Shown: in pieces, positions 1 through 7,147 of the stretch | Position numbering within the stretch: position 1 is the first letter of the stretch | Layout of the letters: each line of letters opens with the position of its first letter | Virus record (IMG/VR): IMGVR_UViG_3300025099_000170 | Span: 1-21,343 of that record | DNA: 21,343 bases | Origin: a virus | Direction: 5' to 3' (one strand) | Program-made: the position numbers and the translations under genes | Notes under the pieces: model-generated | What the model was told of the DNA's origin: nothing | What the model saw: the letters and a program-made list of their open reading frames with translations, nothing else | Databases searched by the model: none

Positions 1-2
1 AA

Positions 3-1157
3 TATTCTGATCTTGATCCAGGTTTTTTTGACGCTCCAGAGTTTCAAGATTATTTATCGGCAGGTAATGGTATTGGAACTATGGATATGTATAACAGCCC
101 TTACTTTGGTATGGGCGGTTCTGGTAGTATTGGTAAAGCGCAAGATAGAGCATACGAGGCTTATTTAGACCGAATAAAATCTGCTGATGCTGCTCCAGTT
201 GTTACCGATCCAGTCGCTGATATGGACCCTACGCAAGTAGATCTACCTTTGGTGCAAGAAGGTCCTTCTGAAGTTATGTCTTTTGAAGATTATAAAATGA
301 GCCAACCAGTGTCTGGACTTGGGCCTGAATCAGATGAAGCATACCGTGAAAGATACAAAAAATATGTAGATTTTTATAACAGTGGTGCGCCAGAATTTGT
401 ACCTCCACAAGAAACTCCTACAGTTCCAGGCACAGAAGTAGTGCCAGCTAATCCTACTGCCCCTCCAACAAACTCAGCTCCCGCAACGCCAACTCCGGGC
501 GTCAGAAGTTTGGGAGATGGACTTGGCGCTCAGTTAAGACAGTTGTTTCAGCAATACATGGGCAGCAGACAGCAATACCCGAACAATTATTCAAGACCTC
601 TTGTTAGACCTATGGATCAGTACAGAACAGCAGTTACTGATACGGATGAATATAAGGCATATAATCAATATGCACAAAGTTTAGGTCCAACTGAAGAACA
701 AAGAGCGGAGCTTCAAAGATTGCAATCAGCTTTCGAAGGCACTGATGCTTACGGTCAGTTTAACCAGCAAAGACAGCAAAGAAGAAATTATATGCAGCCA
801 CTTGGCTACGGCGGAGGTTATGGTGGAGGCTACGGCAGTGGTTATGGTGGTGGTTTTCAAGGAGGCTTTGGTGGTTATGGAGGTGGTTATGGAGGGTACC
901 AACAACCGTCTTATCAACAGCCTTATTATCAACCGCCAATGCAACAACAATTGTATTATGGTGGTGGTATTATGGGCGGAAGCTCTTATGGTTACCCGAA
1001 CAATTATTCGAGTTATCAGCAGCCTTATCAACAACCTTATCAAATGGCGCAACAATACCAGCAACAACCAGCATATCAATCTTATGGAAGTGTTCAGCCG
1101 CAATATCCAACGCAATATAGCTCTTATGCGTCCCCATTTGCTAATTCAATTAGGTAA
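3..1157 (+). CDS. Low-complexity Pro-rich, Gly/Tyr/Gln-rich protein, 5' end outside window
   Basis: The frame is open from the left edge to the stop at 1155-1157. It runs 26 codons upstream of the ATG at 81, which has no convincing ribosome binding site, so the gene most likely starts before the window. Counting from that ATG, residues 1-115 are ordinary and acidic. Residues about 103-140 are Pro/Thr/Ala-rich, and 140-235 are polar with many Gln, Arg and Tyr. About 240-275 is a run of GGY/GGF repeats, and from 275 to near the end it is QQPY/QQ-rich, like a prion-like or adhesive low-complexity tail. The repeats use mixed Gly codons, so selection looks to act on the protein. It and the 9484-9714 gene are the only plus-strand genes, and its stop abuts the minus-strand gene exactly. 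I do not recognise a family. A virion or fibre-associated role is possible but is only inference. Confidence 0.75.
   Translation, partial: YSDLDPGFFDAPEFQDYLSAGNGIGTMDMYNSPYFGMGGSGSIGKAQDRAYEAYLDRIKSADAAPVVTDPVADMDPTQVDLPLVQEGPSEVMSFEDYKMSQPVSGLGPESDEAYRERYKKYVDFYNSGAPEFVPPQETPTVPGTEVVPANPTAPPTNSAPATPTPGVRSLGDGLGAQLRQLFQQYMGSRQQYPNNYSRPLVRPMDQYRTAVTDTDEYKAYNQYAQSLGPTEEQRAELQRLQSAFEGTDAYGQFNQQRQQRRNYMQPLGYGGGYGGGYGSGYGGGFQGGFGGYGGGYGGYQQPSYQQPYYQPPMQQQLYYGGGIMGGSSYGYPNNYSSYQQPYQQPYQMAQQYQQQPAYQSYGSVQPQYPTQYSSYASPFANSIR
576..1009 (+). repeat. 17-nt in-frame direct repeat encoding YPNNYS, flanking the Gly-rich tract
   Basis: The sequence TACCCGAACAATTATTC occurs at 576-592 and again at 993-1009, in the same reading frame, encoding YPNNYS both times. 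Between the copies, roughly 800-900, lie imperfect GGT/GGA-TAT repeats coding for GGY units. Identical codons in the two copies suggest a recent internal duplication or recombination rather than convergence. The Gly-rich tract could expand or contract by slippage. Confidence 0.7.
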
Positions 1158-1346
1158 TTATATGTTATAACCTTCTTTTCTAAGGTTTTTAACAAATTTA
1201 TCTAATTCTTCCCTGGCTTCCCAAAGGCGTAATCTTACATTATGAGCTTCATTATTTCTGTTTTTATCTTCTTGTAATCTATCTACTGCCCGACGCAAAA
1301 AGTCTAACTCTGCATTTTGCGCCGGGTGTAATGATTTTAGTCCCAT
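1158..1346 (-). CDS. Small charged helical protein, unknown function
   Basis: This 62-aa reading frame overlaps the end of the DUF3846 gene by 10 nt and begins with ATG at 1344-1346. A modest GGGTG lies about 8 nt upstream. The protein is very rich in Arg, Glu, Asp and Lys, and heptad-like Leu spacing from residue 14 to 55 suggests one or two amphipathic helices or a coiled coil. It is the last gene of the early block, and its TAA abuts the stop of the convergent plus-strand gene. No family is recognised. It is called real because it is packed against its neighbour with a plausible start. Confidence 0.6.
   Translation of the reverse strand: MGLKSLHPAQNAELDFLRRAVDRLQEDKNRNNEAHNVRLRLWEAREELDKFVKNLRKEGYNI
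1164..1193 (+). terminator. Possible weak hairpin terminator after the plus-strand gene
   Basis: GTTA-T-AACCTT (1164-1174), a 7-nt loop, then AAGGTT-TT-TAAC (1182-1193) forms a 10-bp stem with a small internal loop and a T-run on its 3' side. It starts seven bases after the plus-strand stop codon and lies inside the end of the minus-strand gene 1158-1346. The stem has few G-C pairs and the T-run is interrupted, so it is a weak candidate. On the minus strand there is no T-run. Confidence 0.3.
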
Positions 1347-1570
1347 TTTGCATCACCCTTTAGAACAATGGCGTTACCTACAATACCAGTTTCAGCGTAT
1401 CTTGTGGCTTCTTTGTTCCAGGGTAGATTAAGCAACATACCTTCCTCATTGACCAAGACTTGAATATCTGGGTCACTTGGAGAATGTACCATTTCAACAA
1501 GACCGCCAACAATCTCTTGAGCTTGTTGCAGCGTTGGTTTTGTTTCTAATGTGTCAAATACTTTTAACAT
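1337..1570 (-). CDS. DUF3846-like small phage protein
   Basis: This 77-aa protein has the pattern I associate with DUF3846: a predicted N-terminal strand, then GGLVEMV (residues 22-28), LVNEEGMLLNLPWNKEAT (39-56) and a closing IVGNAIVLKGD (64-74). The family is common in phages and mobile elements and its biochemical role is unknown to me. The start is ATG at 1568-1570, preceded by a strong AGGAGGT (1575-1581) at good spacing. A TTGACA-type promoter lies in the 52-nt gap upstream, so this gene and the 62-aa gene after it may form their own transcript. Confidence 0.75.
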   Translation of the reverse strand: MLKVFDTLETKPTLQQAQEIVGGLVEMVHSPSDPDIQVLVNEEGMLLNLPWNKEATRYAETGIVGNAIVLKGDAKWD

Positions 1571-1597
1571 CTTTACCTCCTTTCATTTAATGTGGGA

Positions 1598-1626
1598 TTT
1601 TTAACATATACTCCCATTGTTGTCAA
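1598..1626 (-). promoter_or_regulatory. Sigma70-like promoter for the DUF3846 gene
   Basis: On the minus strand a perfect TTGACA (1621-1626) overlaps the stop codon of the primase gene. It is followed by a 17-nt spacer and TAAAAA (1598-1603, 4 of 6 to consensus). The predicted start near 1591 leaves a leader of about 20 nt that still carries the strong AGGAGGT. TGGGA (1593-1597) and TCCCA (1612-1616) form an inverted repeat that brackets the -10 box. Confidence 0.5.
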
Positions 1627-3815
1627 TGATTTTCTCTTGCAGTTCTAGCCTCATAGATACCTTGAGACATAACGCCATTCATGGTTCCTAACCACTTTTT
1701 AACACCACCTTGAGAAAGTCTGTAAACATCAATACGACCTTCTTCTTGTAACGTTGTGATCGTATTCTTTATGGTAGATGAACTAACTTCTTTGAGCGCT
1801 AAAACGCATGGCTCTGAGGAAGAGCTAACACGTATTGCTTCATAGGCTCCATCATCACTACCGCCTTTGGTTACTGCCATTCCATGTTCCTCGCACATAG
1901 AAATAAACTCATACATATGCTCAAGCCTTAGTCGCACTGCTGTAGATAGAGCTAAGTTTCTAATGTCCACAGACCTATCTTCAAGAAGGCCACTGCTTTG
2001 ATTCCTTATAAAGTGTCTGATTTCTCGGTTTGCAGGGCCATTAGATTTAACCACAGCACCATCAAAGACAGAATTACGAGTATATGTAACGCCAAGGTCT
2101 TTACACCGCTGACGCCCCATTTTCTCATCTACTTGCCAGACGCTGAATGCGGAGCGTACACCGTCCACAATTGCTGATGTACCTCTAATTAAGTTACGAG
2201 CCTGTTCAGGCGTTGTAATCACGTCGCTGTCTCTTATTTTAGCCATGTGGTGGTTTACCATGACAGTCGCACCAGTTTCTGTGGCTAACTGTGCAAGCAT
2301 ACCCATAAATGCAGCTCCTGCCGCTGGGTCAGCATTGATGTCTGCATGAACAAAAGACGCCATCGGATCTGCAACAAACAAAGCCAGGTTATCTATCTCA
2401 AGTATTTGCTCATACAACCTCTCAAATTCTGGAGCCATGATGTATGTATTGTCTACCTTTTGCATCATTGGAAACACACCGCCCAGGTTTGGCAATGGTA
2501 GTACACGCAAATCATGTTGGTAATCACTTCGAGCGTTTAACGGATCAAGTCTTTCAATACGCCTGTGCAACTCATCTTTATCATCCTCTGCTGACATCAA
2601 CACAACATTACCATGATTGGCTACAAAGCCACCAAAAGAACTCTGCATTGATTCTCCAGATGCAACCTTCATTGCGAGATCTAACGTCATCATGCCCTTA
2701 CCGCTATCACCAGCCGCTGCAAACACGACTGGCACACCAAGAGGTATTGTATCTGCAATTAAAAACTTTTGTTCTGGTGCAGCGCCCACAAACATATTGG
2801 AGACAAGTAAACTCTCATCACGTAAAGATATGTTTTGTTTTGTTTTATGCTGTGGTGCGTTTAAAAAGTTATTTACATCAAAACCCTCAGAGATAGCATC
2901 AGAGGCATCCCATTTGTCTGGCTTGCCTCTTGGAGGCGTTAGCATGGTCACAGAGGTAGCTCCAGCCTTTGTCGCTAAGTCTTGCACTAACTTTGCTACT
3001 TTGACCCCTGCGCTATCGTTATCAGGCCATAGAATGACTTGCTTGCCCTGTAACGGAGAGAAATCATAGCTAGGTGCAGATCTAACAGAAAGCATACCAG
3101 CGCCCCCTAAATGACAGGTGGCTGTATGACCCAAGGAGTTTAGATCGTCTGCACACTTCTCACCTTCAACCCATATGATGCGCTCTGCTTCTAATATACC
3201 CGGAATGTTGTACAAAGGTCTTGTATCTGGCATTTTAGGAAACGTACTGTTGCCAGAGAATTGACGAAACTCTTTCTTAGCCTTGCCATCATTACCTCGA
3301 AGAACCTCTCCATCTTCGCTCCTAGATATGTAACGCCGTACAAGGCATATGATCTCACCCTCACTAGATGTATAAACGTGTTCACCATCATGTGGTGTGT
3401 TTATGTCAATCTGCATCTTTTGAGGTTTTGGGCTTTCCTGGTTAAGATTAAGATTGACAGGGTTCTCTGGTGGAGGTGGACGAAACTCTGGCCCTAAGTA
3501 ATCAGCAAAGTATTCAGACACGTCTTGCAGCGTCATACCTCGACCTTCCATCATAATCTTTGTAATACCGCCAACGCCTTCATGGGTACTGAAATCCATA
3601 CCTTGCATGAAATCAGATCTATTAGCATCAACAGATATCTTTAGTGACTTTCCCTTTTCTCCATCTAAAGAACCAATTTCAAACTGTGTTCCTCTCATTA
3701 TCCCATTGGGATATGTATCAATTAACGCTTGTAATTGTACTGATTTTGGAACTTTTTCACTAATATCGTCTGCTAGATTTTTTGATTTTGTATTACCAAT
3801 TCTAAGTACGCCCAT
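1623..3815 (-). CDS. Phage primase-helicase: TOPRIM domain plus RepA/AAA_25-type ATPase
   Basis: This is probably the replicative primase-helicase. I place the start at ATG 3813-3815 with GGGTGG just upstream. An in-frame TTG four codons earlier (3827) would swallow that site. The 730 residues show an N-terminal domain (about 35-110, with MDF at 73-75) and then a TOPRIM-like domain with VEGEK (216-220) and LWPDNDSAG (262-270, D265 and D267). A RecA-like ATPase follows with Walker A AAGDSGKG (367-374), Walker B ALFVADP (478-484) and NHH at 521-523. The C-terminal 90 residues look like a winged helix. Gly replaces the usual Ser/Thr after the Walker A lysine. I see no CxxC zinc finger in the N-terminal domain, so primer synthesis is less certain than helicase/ATPase activity. 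It lies directly after the nuclease gene, 27 nt away. Confidence 0.85.
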   Translation of the reverse strand: MGVLRIGNTKSKNLADDISEKVPKSVQLQALIDTYPNGIMRGTQFEIGSLDGEKGKSLKISVDANRSDFMQGMDFSTHEGVGGITKIMMEGRGMTLQDVSEYFADYLGPEFRPPPPENPVNLNLNQESPKPQKMQIDINTPHDGEHVYTSSEGEIICLVRRYISRSEDGEVLRGNDGKAKKEFRQFSGNSTFPKMPDTRPLYNIPGILEAERIIWVEGEKCADDLNSLGHTATCHLGGAGMLSVRSAPSYDFSPLQGKQVILWPDNDSAGVKVAKLVQDLATKAGATSVTMLTPPRGKPDKWDASDAISEGFDVNNFLNAPQHKTKQNISLRDESLLVSNMFVGAAPEQKFLIADTIPLGVPVVFAAAGDSGKGMMTLDLAMKVASGESMQSSFGGFVANHGNVVLMSAEDDKDELHRRIERLDPLNARSDYQHDLRVLPLPNLGGVFPMMQKVDNTYIMAPEFERLYEQILEIDNLALFVADPMASFVHADINADPAAGAAFMGMLAQLATETGATVMVNHHMAKIRDSDVITTPEQARNLIRGTSAIVDGVRSAFSVWQVDEKMGRQRCKDLGVTYTRNSVFDGAVVKSNGPANREIRHFIRNQSSGLLEDRSVDIRNLALSTAVRLRLEHMYEFISMCEEHGMAVTKGGSDDGAYEAIRVSSSSEPCVLALKEVSSSTIKNTITTLQEEGRIDVYRLSQGGVKKWLGTMNGVMSQGIYEARTARENH

Positions 3816-3842
3816 TTTTCCACCCAATTTATATTTTTATTT

Positions 3843-4619
3843 TTATTGCTCCCAACACGCATTCTGAAAATCACAGAACCTACACAAATAAAAATCCTTA
3901 CTCTGTGCGATGCGTGGTAGAATGTCACCTGATTTAATTGCAGTCAAGATATTTACCGCTTTGTCGCTTGCTGACTGAGCAAGGTCTTTATCAAAAGGAA
4001 CTAATTCATAATAGATTTCACTTGTGTTTTTATTAACAACCGTAAACAAACATGGGTTGTCTGATAGTTCCATATACGCCTGGTACAAAGCTATCTGAGT
4101 TGCATAAACTTTATTAGCTTTTGCCACACCAAGCTTAACAAATTCTTTAAACTTTCTATCATTTGCAGATTTGTTTTCCCACAACAAAGGATAGTTCATA
4201 GTGACAGGTCCATCACAGATAACGCCATCTATGTGGCCTTTAATCTGATCATCAGCTATTGAAAAACCAAACTGCTTACCATTGGTATCTTCTGTTCTTA
4301 AATCAAACTTTGCATCTCTTAACCACTTTGCAGCGTAATCTTCAATCTCATGTCCAAACTGAAATATACGCAATGTTCTAGCACTAAATTCTTTATCCTT
4401 GTCTGATGGATACCCCATAAACCTGTATTGAATTTTTCTTGAACACTCCTCTCCAATGGAAGAAGCACCTATGTACTTCCTCTTTGGCTTTTTATTATTA
4501 ACCTCAACGATTGCTTCATCAACTGCAAACTCAATGTGGTCAGTAATATTCTTAAAAGGGGATACTGGTTGTTGCGCTGACGCCAGTTGACTCATAGTAA
4601 TCGTCTTCGAGTTTTCCAA
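3843..4619 (-). CDS. Cas4/RecB-like PD-(D/E)XK exonuclease with Fe-S cysteines
   Basis: This 258-aa protein has a full set of PD-(D/E)XK motifs: FGHEIE (H90), GHIDGV (D131), LWENKSA (E148 and K150) and ATQIALY (Q175 and Y179). One Cys sits near the N-terminus (C59 in EECSRK) and three at the C-terminus (C246, C249, C255). This arrangement holds a 4Fe-4S cluster in Cas4 and AddB-type nucleases. A role in DNA end resection or host DNA breakdown is inferred from the family. The start is unusual: TTG at 4617-4619 has GGAGGT (4625-4630) 5 nt upstream, whereas the next ATG at 4593-4595 has no such site. With the TTG start it overlaps the upstream 73-aa gene by 68 nt. No cas1 or cas2 is present, so it is not a CRISPR adaptation gene here. 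Confidence 0.88.
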   Translation of the reverse strand: MENSKTITMSQLASAQQPVSPFKNITDHIEFAVDEAIVEVNNKKPKRKYIGASSIGEECSRKIQYRFMGYPSDKDKEFSARTLRIFQFGHEIEDYAAKWLRDAKFDLRTEDTNGKQFGFSIADDQIKGHIDGVICDGPVTMNYPLLWENKSANDRKFKEFVKLGVAKANKVYATQIALYQAYMELSDNPCLFTVVNKNTSEIYYELVPFDKDLAQSASDKAVNILTAIKSGDILPRIAQSKDFYLCRFCDFQNACWEQ

Positions 4620-4773
4620 TTTTTACCTCCGCTTCTATTCTTCGTGCATTTTGCAAACCAAAAATTAAGGTTTGAGCATCTTTATCTGTTAAATCACATA
4701 ATCTTTTTTCCCACCCAATGCCTTTGCAAATAAGTGACAACTCCTCCATAGGTTTTCTTAAATCTGTATCCAT
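4552..4773 (-). CDS. Small acidic/charged protein, unknown
   Basis: This 73-aa frame starts at ATG 4771-4773 with GGGAGAG a few bases upstream. Its 3' end overlaps the start of the Cas4-like nuclease by 68 nt, a long overlap that suggests translational coupling. It is predicted mostly helical (LSLICKGIGWEKRLCDLT at 12-29, then a Leu/Gln/Arg helix to about 55). Helix-hairpin-like features at 12-45 recall small domains appended to phage recombination proteins, but I cannot assign a family. Both reading frames in the overlap stay open and start with credible binding sites. Confidence 0.6.
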   Translation of the reverse strand: MDTDLRKPMEELSLICKGIGWEKRLCDLTDKDAQTLIFGLQNARRIEAEVKIGKLEDDYYESTGVSATTSIPF

Positions 4774-4782
4774 ATCTCTCCC

Positions 4783-5106
4783 TCAATGTATTCTTTTATC
4801 GTCTTCGTAGTGGCTATATAAATCCATAACCATTTTTATTTTCTTCTTATCAATTTTGTGGTTTTCAAAAAACAAATTCATTATCTTATCTGGGTTTACT
4901 TTTATGTAAGCTATCCCAAACAAAACTATTTTTTTTAAATCTATTAAACGATCAGTATGTTCATCAACAATTTTTGTTGCTGTGTCATGTACTTTTTTAT
5001 CGTCATTTGGATTATCTGCCCAGCATATCATGTCATATTCTTCTGTGTTAATCTCACCAGAATCGTTCTCTAGTGCTAACAGTATTGACATTTCAAATCT
5101 TGGCAT
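4783..5106 (-). CDS. Hypothetical early phage protein
   Basis: This 107-aa protein is rich in Asp, Lys and Ile, with a conspicuous basic stretch (HKIDKKKIKM) near the C-terminus. ATG at 5104-5106 overlaps the TGA of the DUF6378 gene by one base (TGATG), giving stop-start coupling. A GTG one codon upstream (5109) is an alternative. GGGAAAGAG serves as a possible binding site. No motif, signal peptide or membrane segment is visible. The FGIAYIKVNPD region is modestly hydrophobic but too short and charged for a helix across the membrane. Function unknown. Confidence 0.65.
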   Translation of the reverse strand: MPRFEMSILLALENDSGEINTEEYDMICWADNPNDDKKVHDTATKIVDEHTDRLIDLKKIVLFGIAYIKVNPDKIMNLFFENHKIDKKKIKMVMDLYSHYEDDKRIH

Positions 5107-5393
5107 CACTCTTTCCCTGTTGACATTTCTCCGCCCAAACTAGCGTAACCTATTTTGTCTACCCAAGAGTCTTCATGGTCTATAGTTTCAACTAATCTAC
5201 ACGTCTTTGTCCAGTCCATCATCAACGCAATATGCCCTGGTGTCAAATGACCATGCGTTTTTATGGCTCCATCAACGATAACATTCCAACCAATTGCTAT
5301 GCGCTCATGGTTAATTTTTGCATCACCGTACACCTCAGCTCGATCACCATTAACCAATTCTTTTGCTGAATCAATTAAATCATTTCTCTCCAT
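5106..5393 (-). CDS. DUF6378-like phage protein
   Basis: This 95-aa protein matches the pattern of DUF6378, a small all-helical family found widely in phages, often near nucleotide or replication genes. It shows GDRAEVYGD (16-24), NHERIAIGW (28-36), IALMMDWTKTCRL (55-67) and DSWVDKIGYASL (75-86). The conserved acidic and His residues resemble MazG/dUTPase-like helical folds, but the biochemical role is not known to me. The start is ATG at 5391-5393 with GGGAG 7 nt upstream. A TTG two codons earlier would be only 1 nt from that site. It overlaps the helicase 3' end by 14 nt and is joined to the next gene by TGATG. Confidence 0.8.
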   Translation of the reverse strand: MERNDLIDSAKELVNGDRAEVYGDAKINHERIAIGWNVIVDGAIKTHGHLTPGHIALMMDWTKTCRLVETIDHEDSWVDKIGYASLGGEMSTGKE

Positions 5394-7053
5394 TACCAAT
5401 CTCCCTCACCATTTTATCAATATCATTTTTGTTCCAAAGATAGCTTAACCAACAAGCCGCTTTGTATTTGTCCCAAGAAAAATCCATTGGGCTAACAGTG
5501 ACACCATTTGACTTTAAATGTTGCACTTGCAAAGCAGACGGAGTTTGTGAAAGCCATCTTTTTGTTTTGTTAGCTGCACTACTATCTTCAATCTCTCGAA
5601 GAAAATCATCTGCTGCAGAAGTTGCTTGCACACGAGCGCCAATAGAAACAGCCCTTAATTTACCATGTTTAGATTTAACAATAGCTATAGAAGTATCATC
5701 TATCGTAGCAACTAAACCAAATCCTTGAAATCCTGTAGCCATCATACAAGATCCATTGCCAAAAATATCTAACCATCTGAACGGAGATAATTGCATTAAA
5801 TCGTATTCTGTTAATGAGAAGTCTGATAGTTCTGACTTTGCAACGCCCTCAAAACCATGACCACAATTAGGACATACTCTTGAGTTAGCTGGAATGATGA
5901 AATCACACTCTGGGCATTGTTTCTCAATTCCCATTCCTTCAACGTTCTCTGGAGCGCCGTCTAGGTTTACGTTCTCATCTAAAGCACCATGCGTTAAGAT
6001 ACTGGTGCCAAAATCTAAAACAATGCAATCTTTCTTAATTAATCCCGGATATATCTCTGGGTCAATGATACGCAATCCACGCCCAATCATCTGAACCATT
6101 GTAGATTTGTATGAGCATGGCCTAGTGAGAACAATGCACGAAACAGGTGGAGCGTCAAAACCTTCAGTTAAAACAGCTACGTTTATTACAACCTGGACAT
6201 TACCAAACTCTAAACTCTGCAAAATATCTGCACGTTCATCAGAAGGCGTTTCTCCAGTTACGATTTCTGCATTAATATCATTTGCAACAAACTCATCAAG
6301 CAAAGCATTTGCGTGGCGAATAGTAGAGCAAAACACAACGGTTTTTCTATCTGAAGCCTTCTCTAACCACTCTTTGACCACACGCTCATTAATGATTGTA
6401 CGGTTCATAATTGCTTCAACTTGCTCCATATCAAAATCGTTAGCAAGCTTTCGAACTTCTCCCAATTCGCTCTGCACACCAACGTCAATAACGTAGGCAG
6501 TAGGTTTTACTAAAAAGCCCTCACGAATTAATGTAGTTAATTCAATCTGATGTGAGCAGTTGTTAAAGACACTCTTTAACCCTTTTCTATCTCCACGATT
6601 AGGAGTGGCTGTAAATCCTACGATTTCAGCGTTGTCATTGTCTTCTCGAATTGCATCAATAATCTTTTGATATGTCGGAGCGGCAGCATGGTGACTTTCG
6701 TCTACAACAACCATATCAAACTTAGGTCTATTGCGTAAGTTTGCATCCCTGGACATTGTTTGAACCATAGAGAAAACAGCTTCTCCATCCCAATGTTTCA
6801 TTGAGCCGTTCACAACGCTAGTCGTAATGTAGGGATTTACTTTATTAAACTTAACGCTGTTTTGTTCAACCAGTTCATCTCTATGTTGAAGAACTAAAAC
6901 ACGTTTTCCTTTTTTATGTCTCTTGCCAATTAAGGCAGACATCATGATAGTCTTTCCAGCCCCTGTAGGAGCAACAACAATTGTGTTGTTATGTTTATCG
7001 AGGGCTGTAGACGCATCTGACACAGCGACCTCTTGATAGGGTCTTAATAACAT
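5380..7053 (-). CDS. DEAD/DEAH-box SF2 helicase with C-terminal zinc ribbon
   Basis: This 557-aa superfamily 2 helicase has the motifs in order: RPYQ (4-7, Q-motif-like), Walker A APTGAGKT (28-35), motif Ia LQHRDEL (55-61), DESHH (118-122), FTATP (147-151), TVVFCST (238-244) and VQMIGRGLR (320-328). After the helicase core a zinc ribbon with two CxxC pairs (C380, C383, C394, C397) precedes about 150 residues without a recognised fold. This layout resembles phage and restriction-like UvrB/SSL2-type helicases, expected to unwind or remodel DNA during replication or recombination. The ATG at 7051-7053 has AAGGAA about 6 nt upstream. A structured 93-nt gap precedes the gene and may control it. 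The 3' end overlaps the DUF6378 gene by 14 nt. Confidence 0.92.
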   Translation of the reverse strand: MLLRPYQEVAVSDASTALDKHNNTIVVAPTGAGKTIMMSALIGKRHKKGKRVLVLQHRDELVEQNSVKFNKVNPYITTSVVNGSMKHWDGEAVFSMVQTMSRDANLRNRPKFDMVVVDESHHAAAPTYQKIIDAIREDNDNAEIVGFTATPNRGDRKGLKSVFNNCSHQIELTTLIREGFLVKPTAYVIDVGVQSELGEVRKLANDFDMEQVEAIMNRTIINERVVKEWLEKASDRKTVVFCSTIRHANALLDEFVANDINAEIVTGETPSDERADILQSLEFGNVQVVINVAVLTEGFDAPPVSCIVLTRPCSYKSTMVQMIGRGLRIIDPEIYPGLIKKDCIVLDFGTSILTHGALDENVNLDGAPENVEGMGIEKQCPECDFIIPANSRVCPNCGHGFEGVAKSELSDFSLTEYDLMQLSPFRWLDIFGNGSCMMATGFQGFGLVATIDDTSIAIVKSKHGKLRAVSIGARVQATSAADDFLREIEDSSAANKTKRWLSQTPSALQVQHLKSNGVTVSPMDFSWDKYKAACWLSYLWNKNDIDKMVREIGNGEK

Positions 7054-7071
7054 TTGATTTCCTTACGCTAC

Positions 7072-7147
7072 TGGAAGTTGGGGGGTTAGCGGCTCACGGC
7101 CCCCCGATCCGTGTTTCTAGCAGACAACCAAGAGTCCTGCCGCTAGA
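7072..7147 (-). promoter_or_regulatory. GC-rich structured RNA leader with predicted pseudoknot, upstream of helicase
   Basis: The gap between the SSB-like stop and the helicase start is visibly more GC-rich than its surroundings. In the minus-strand RNA, TAGCGGC (7139-7145) can pair with GCCGCTA (7087-7093). Inside that stem, CACGG (7109-7113) pairs with CCGTG (7095-7099). The loop of the inner hairpin contains GGGGGG (7100-7105), complementary to CCCCCC (7080-7085) just past the outer stem, a pseudoknot. An alternative hairpin, TCTAGC (7142-7147) with GCTAGA (7116-7121), would break the outer stem. CTTCC (7073-7077) could also mask the helicase AAGGAA. This suggests a regulatory leader, or an operator, or an RNA processing site. 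No T-run follows, so a simple terminator is unlikely. I do not recognise a known riboswitch class. Confidence 0.5.

Noticed and set aside
726-1170. Long reading frames on both strands across the Gly/Gln-rich region (726-1115 minus and 745-1170 plus)
   Set aside because: They are shadows of the GGY and QQPY repeats: low-complexity codons remain open in other frames. Their products are runs of Ile, Leu, Arg and Val with no binding site.
3828-3855. TTGGGA (3850-3855), 16 nt, TATAAA (3828-3833) as a promoter for the primase-helicase
   Set aside because: Transcription would start near 3821, too close to the ATG at 3815, so the GGGTGG site would be largely lost from the leader. The AT-rich stretch explains the match.
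3843-4619. CRISPR-Cas system
   Set aside because: A Cas4-like fold alone is not enough. No repeats with spacers, cas1 or cas2 were seen anywhere in the window.
7080-7105. GGGGGG/CCCCCC pair as a simple Rho-independent terminator
   Set aside because: Neither strand has a T-run after the stem, and it sits before the helicase in the same direction, where termination would be harmful.
7054-7147. tRNA or tmRNA in the GC-rich gap
   Set aside because: No T-loop GTTCRA-like sequence, no seven-base acceptor stem with a CCA end and no anticodon arm. The pairing pattern is a pseudoknot, not a cloverleaf.
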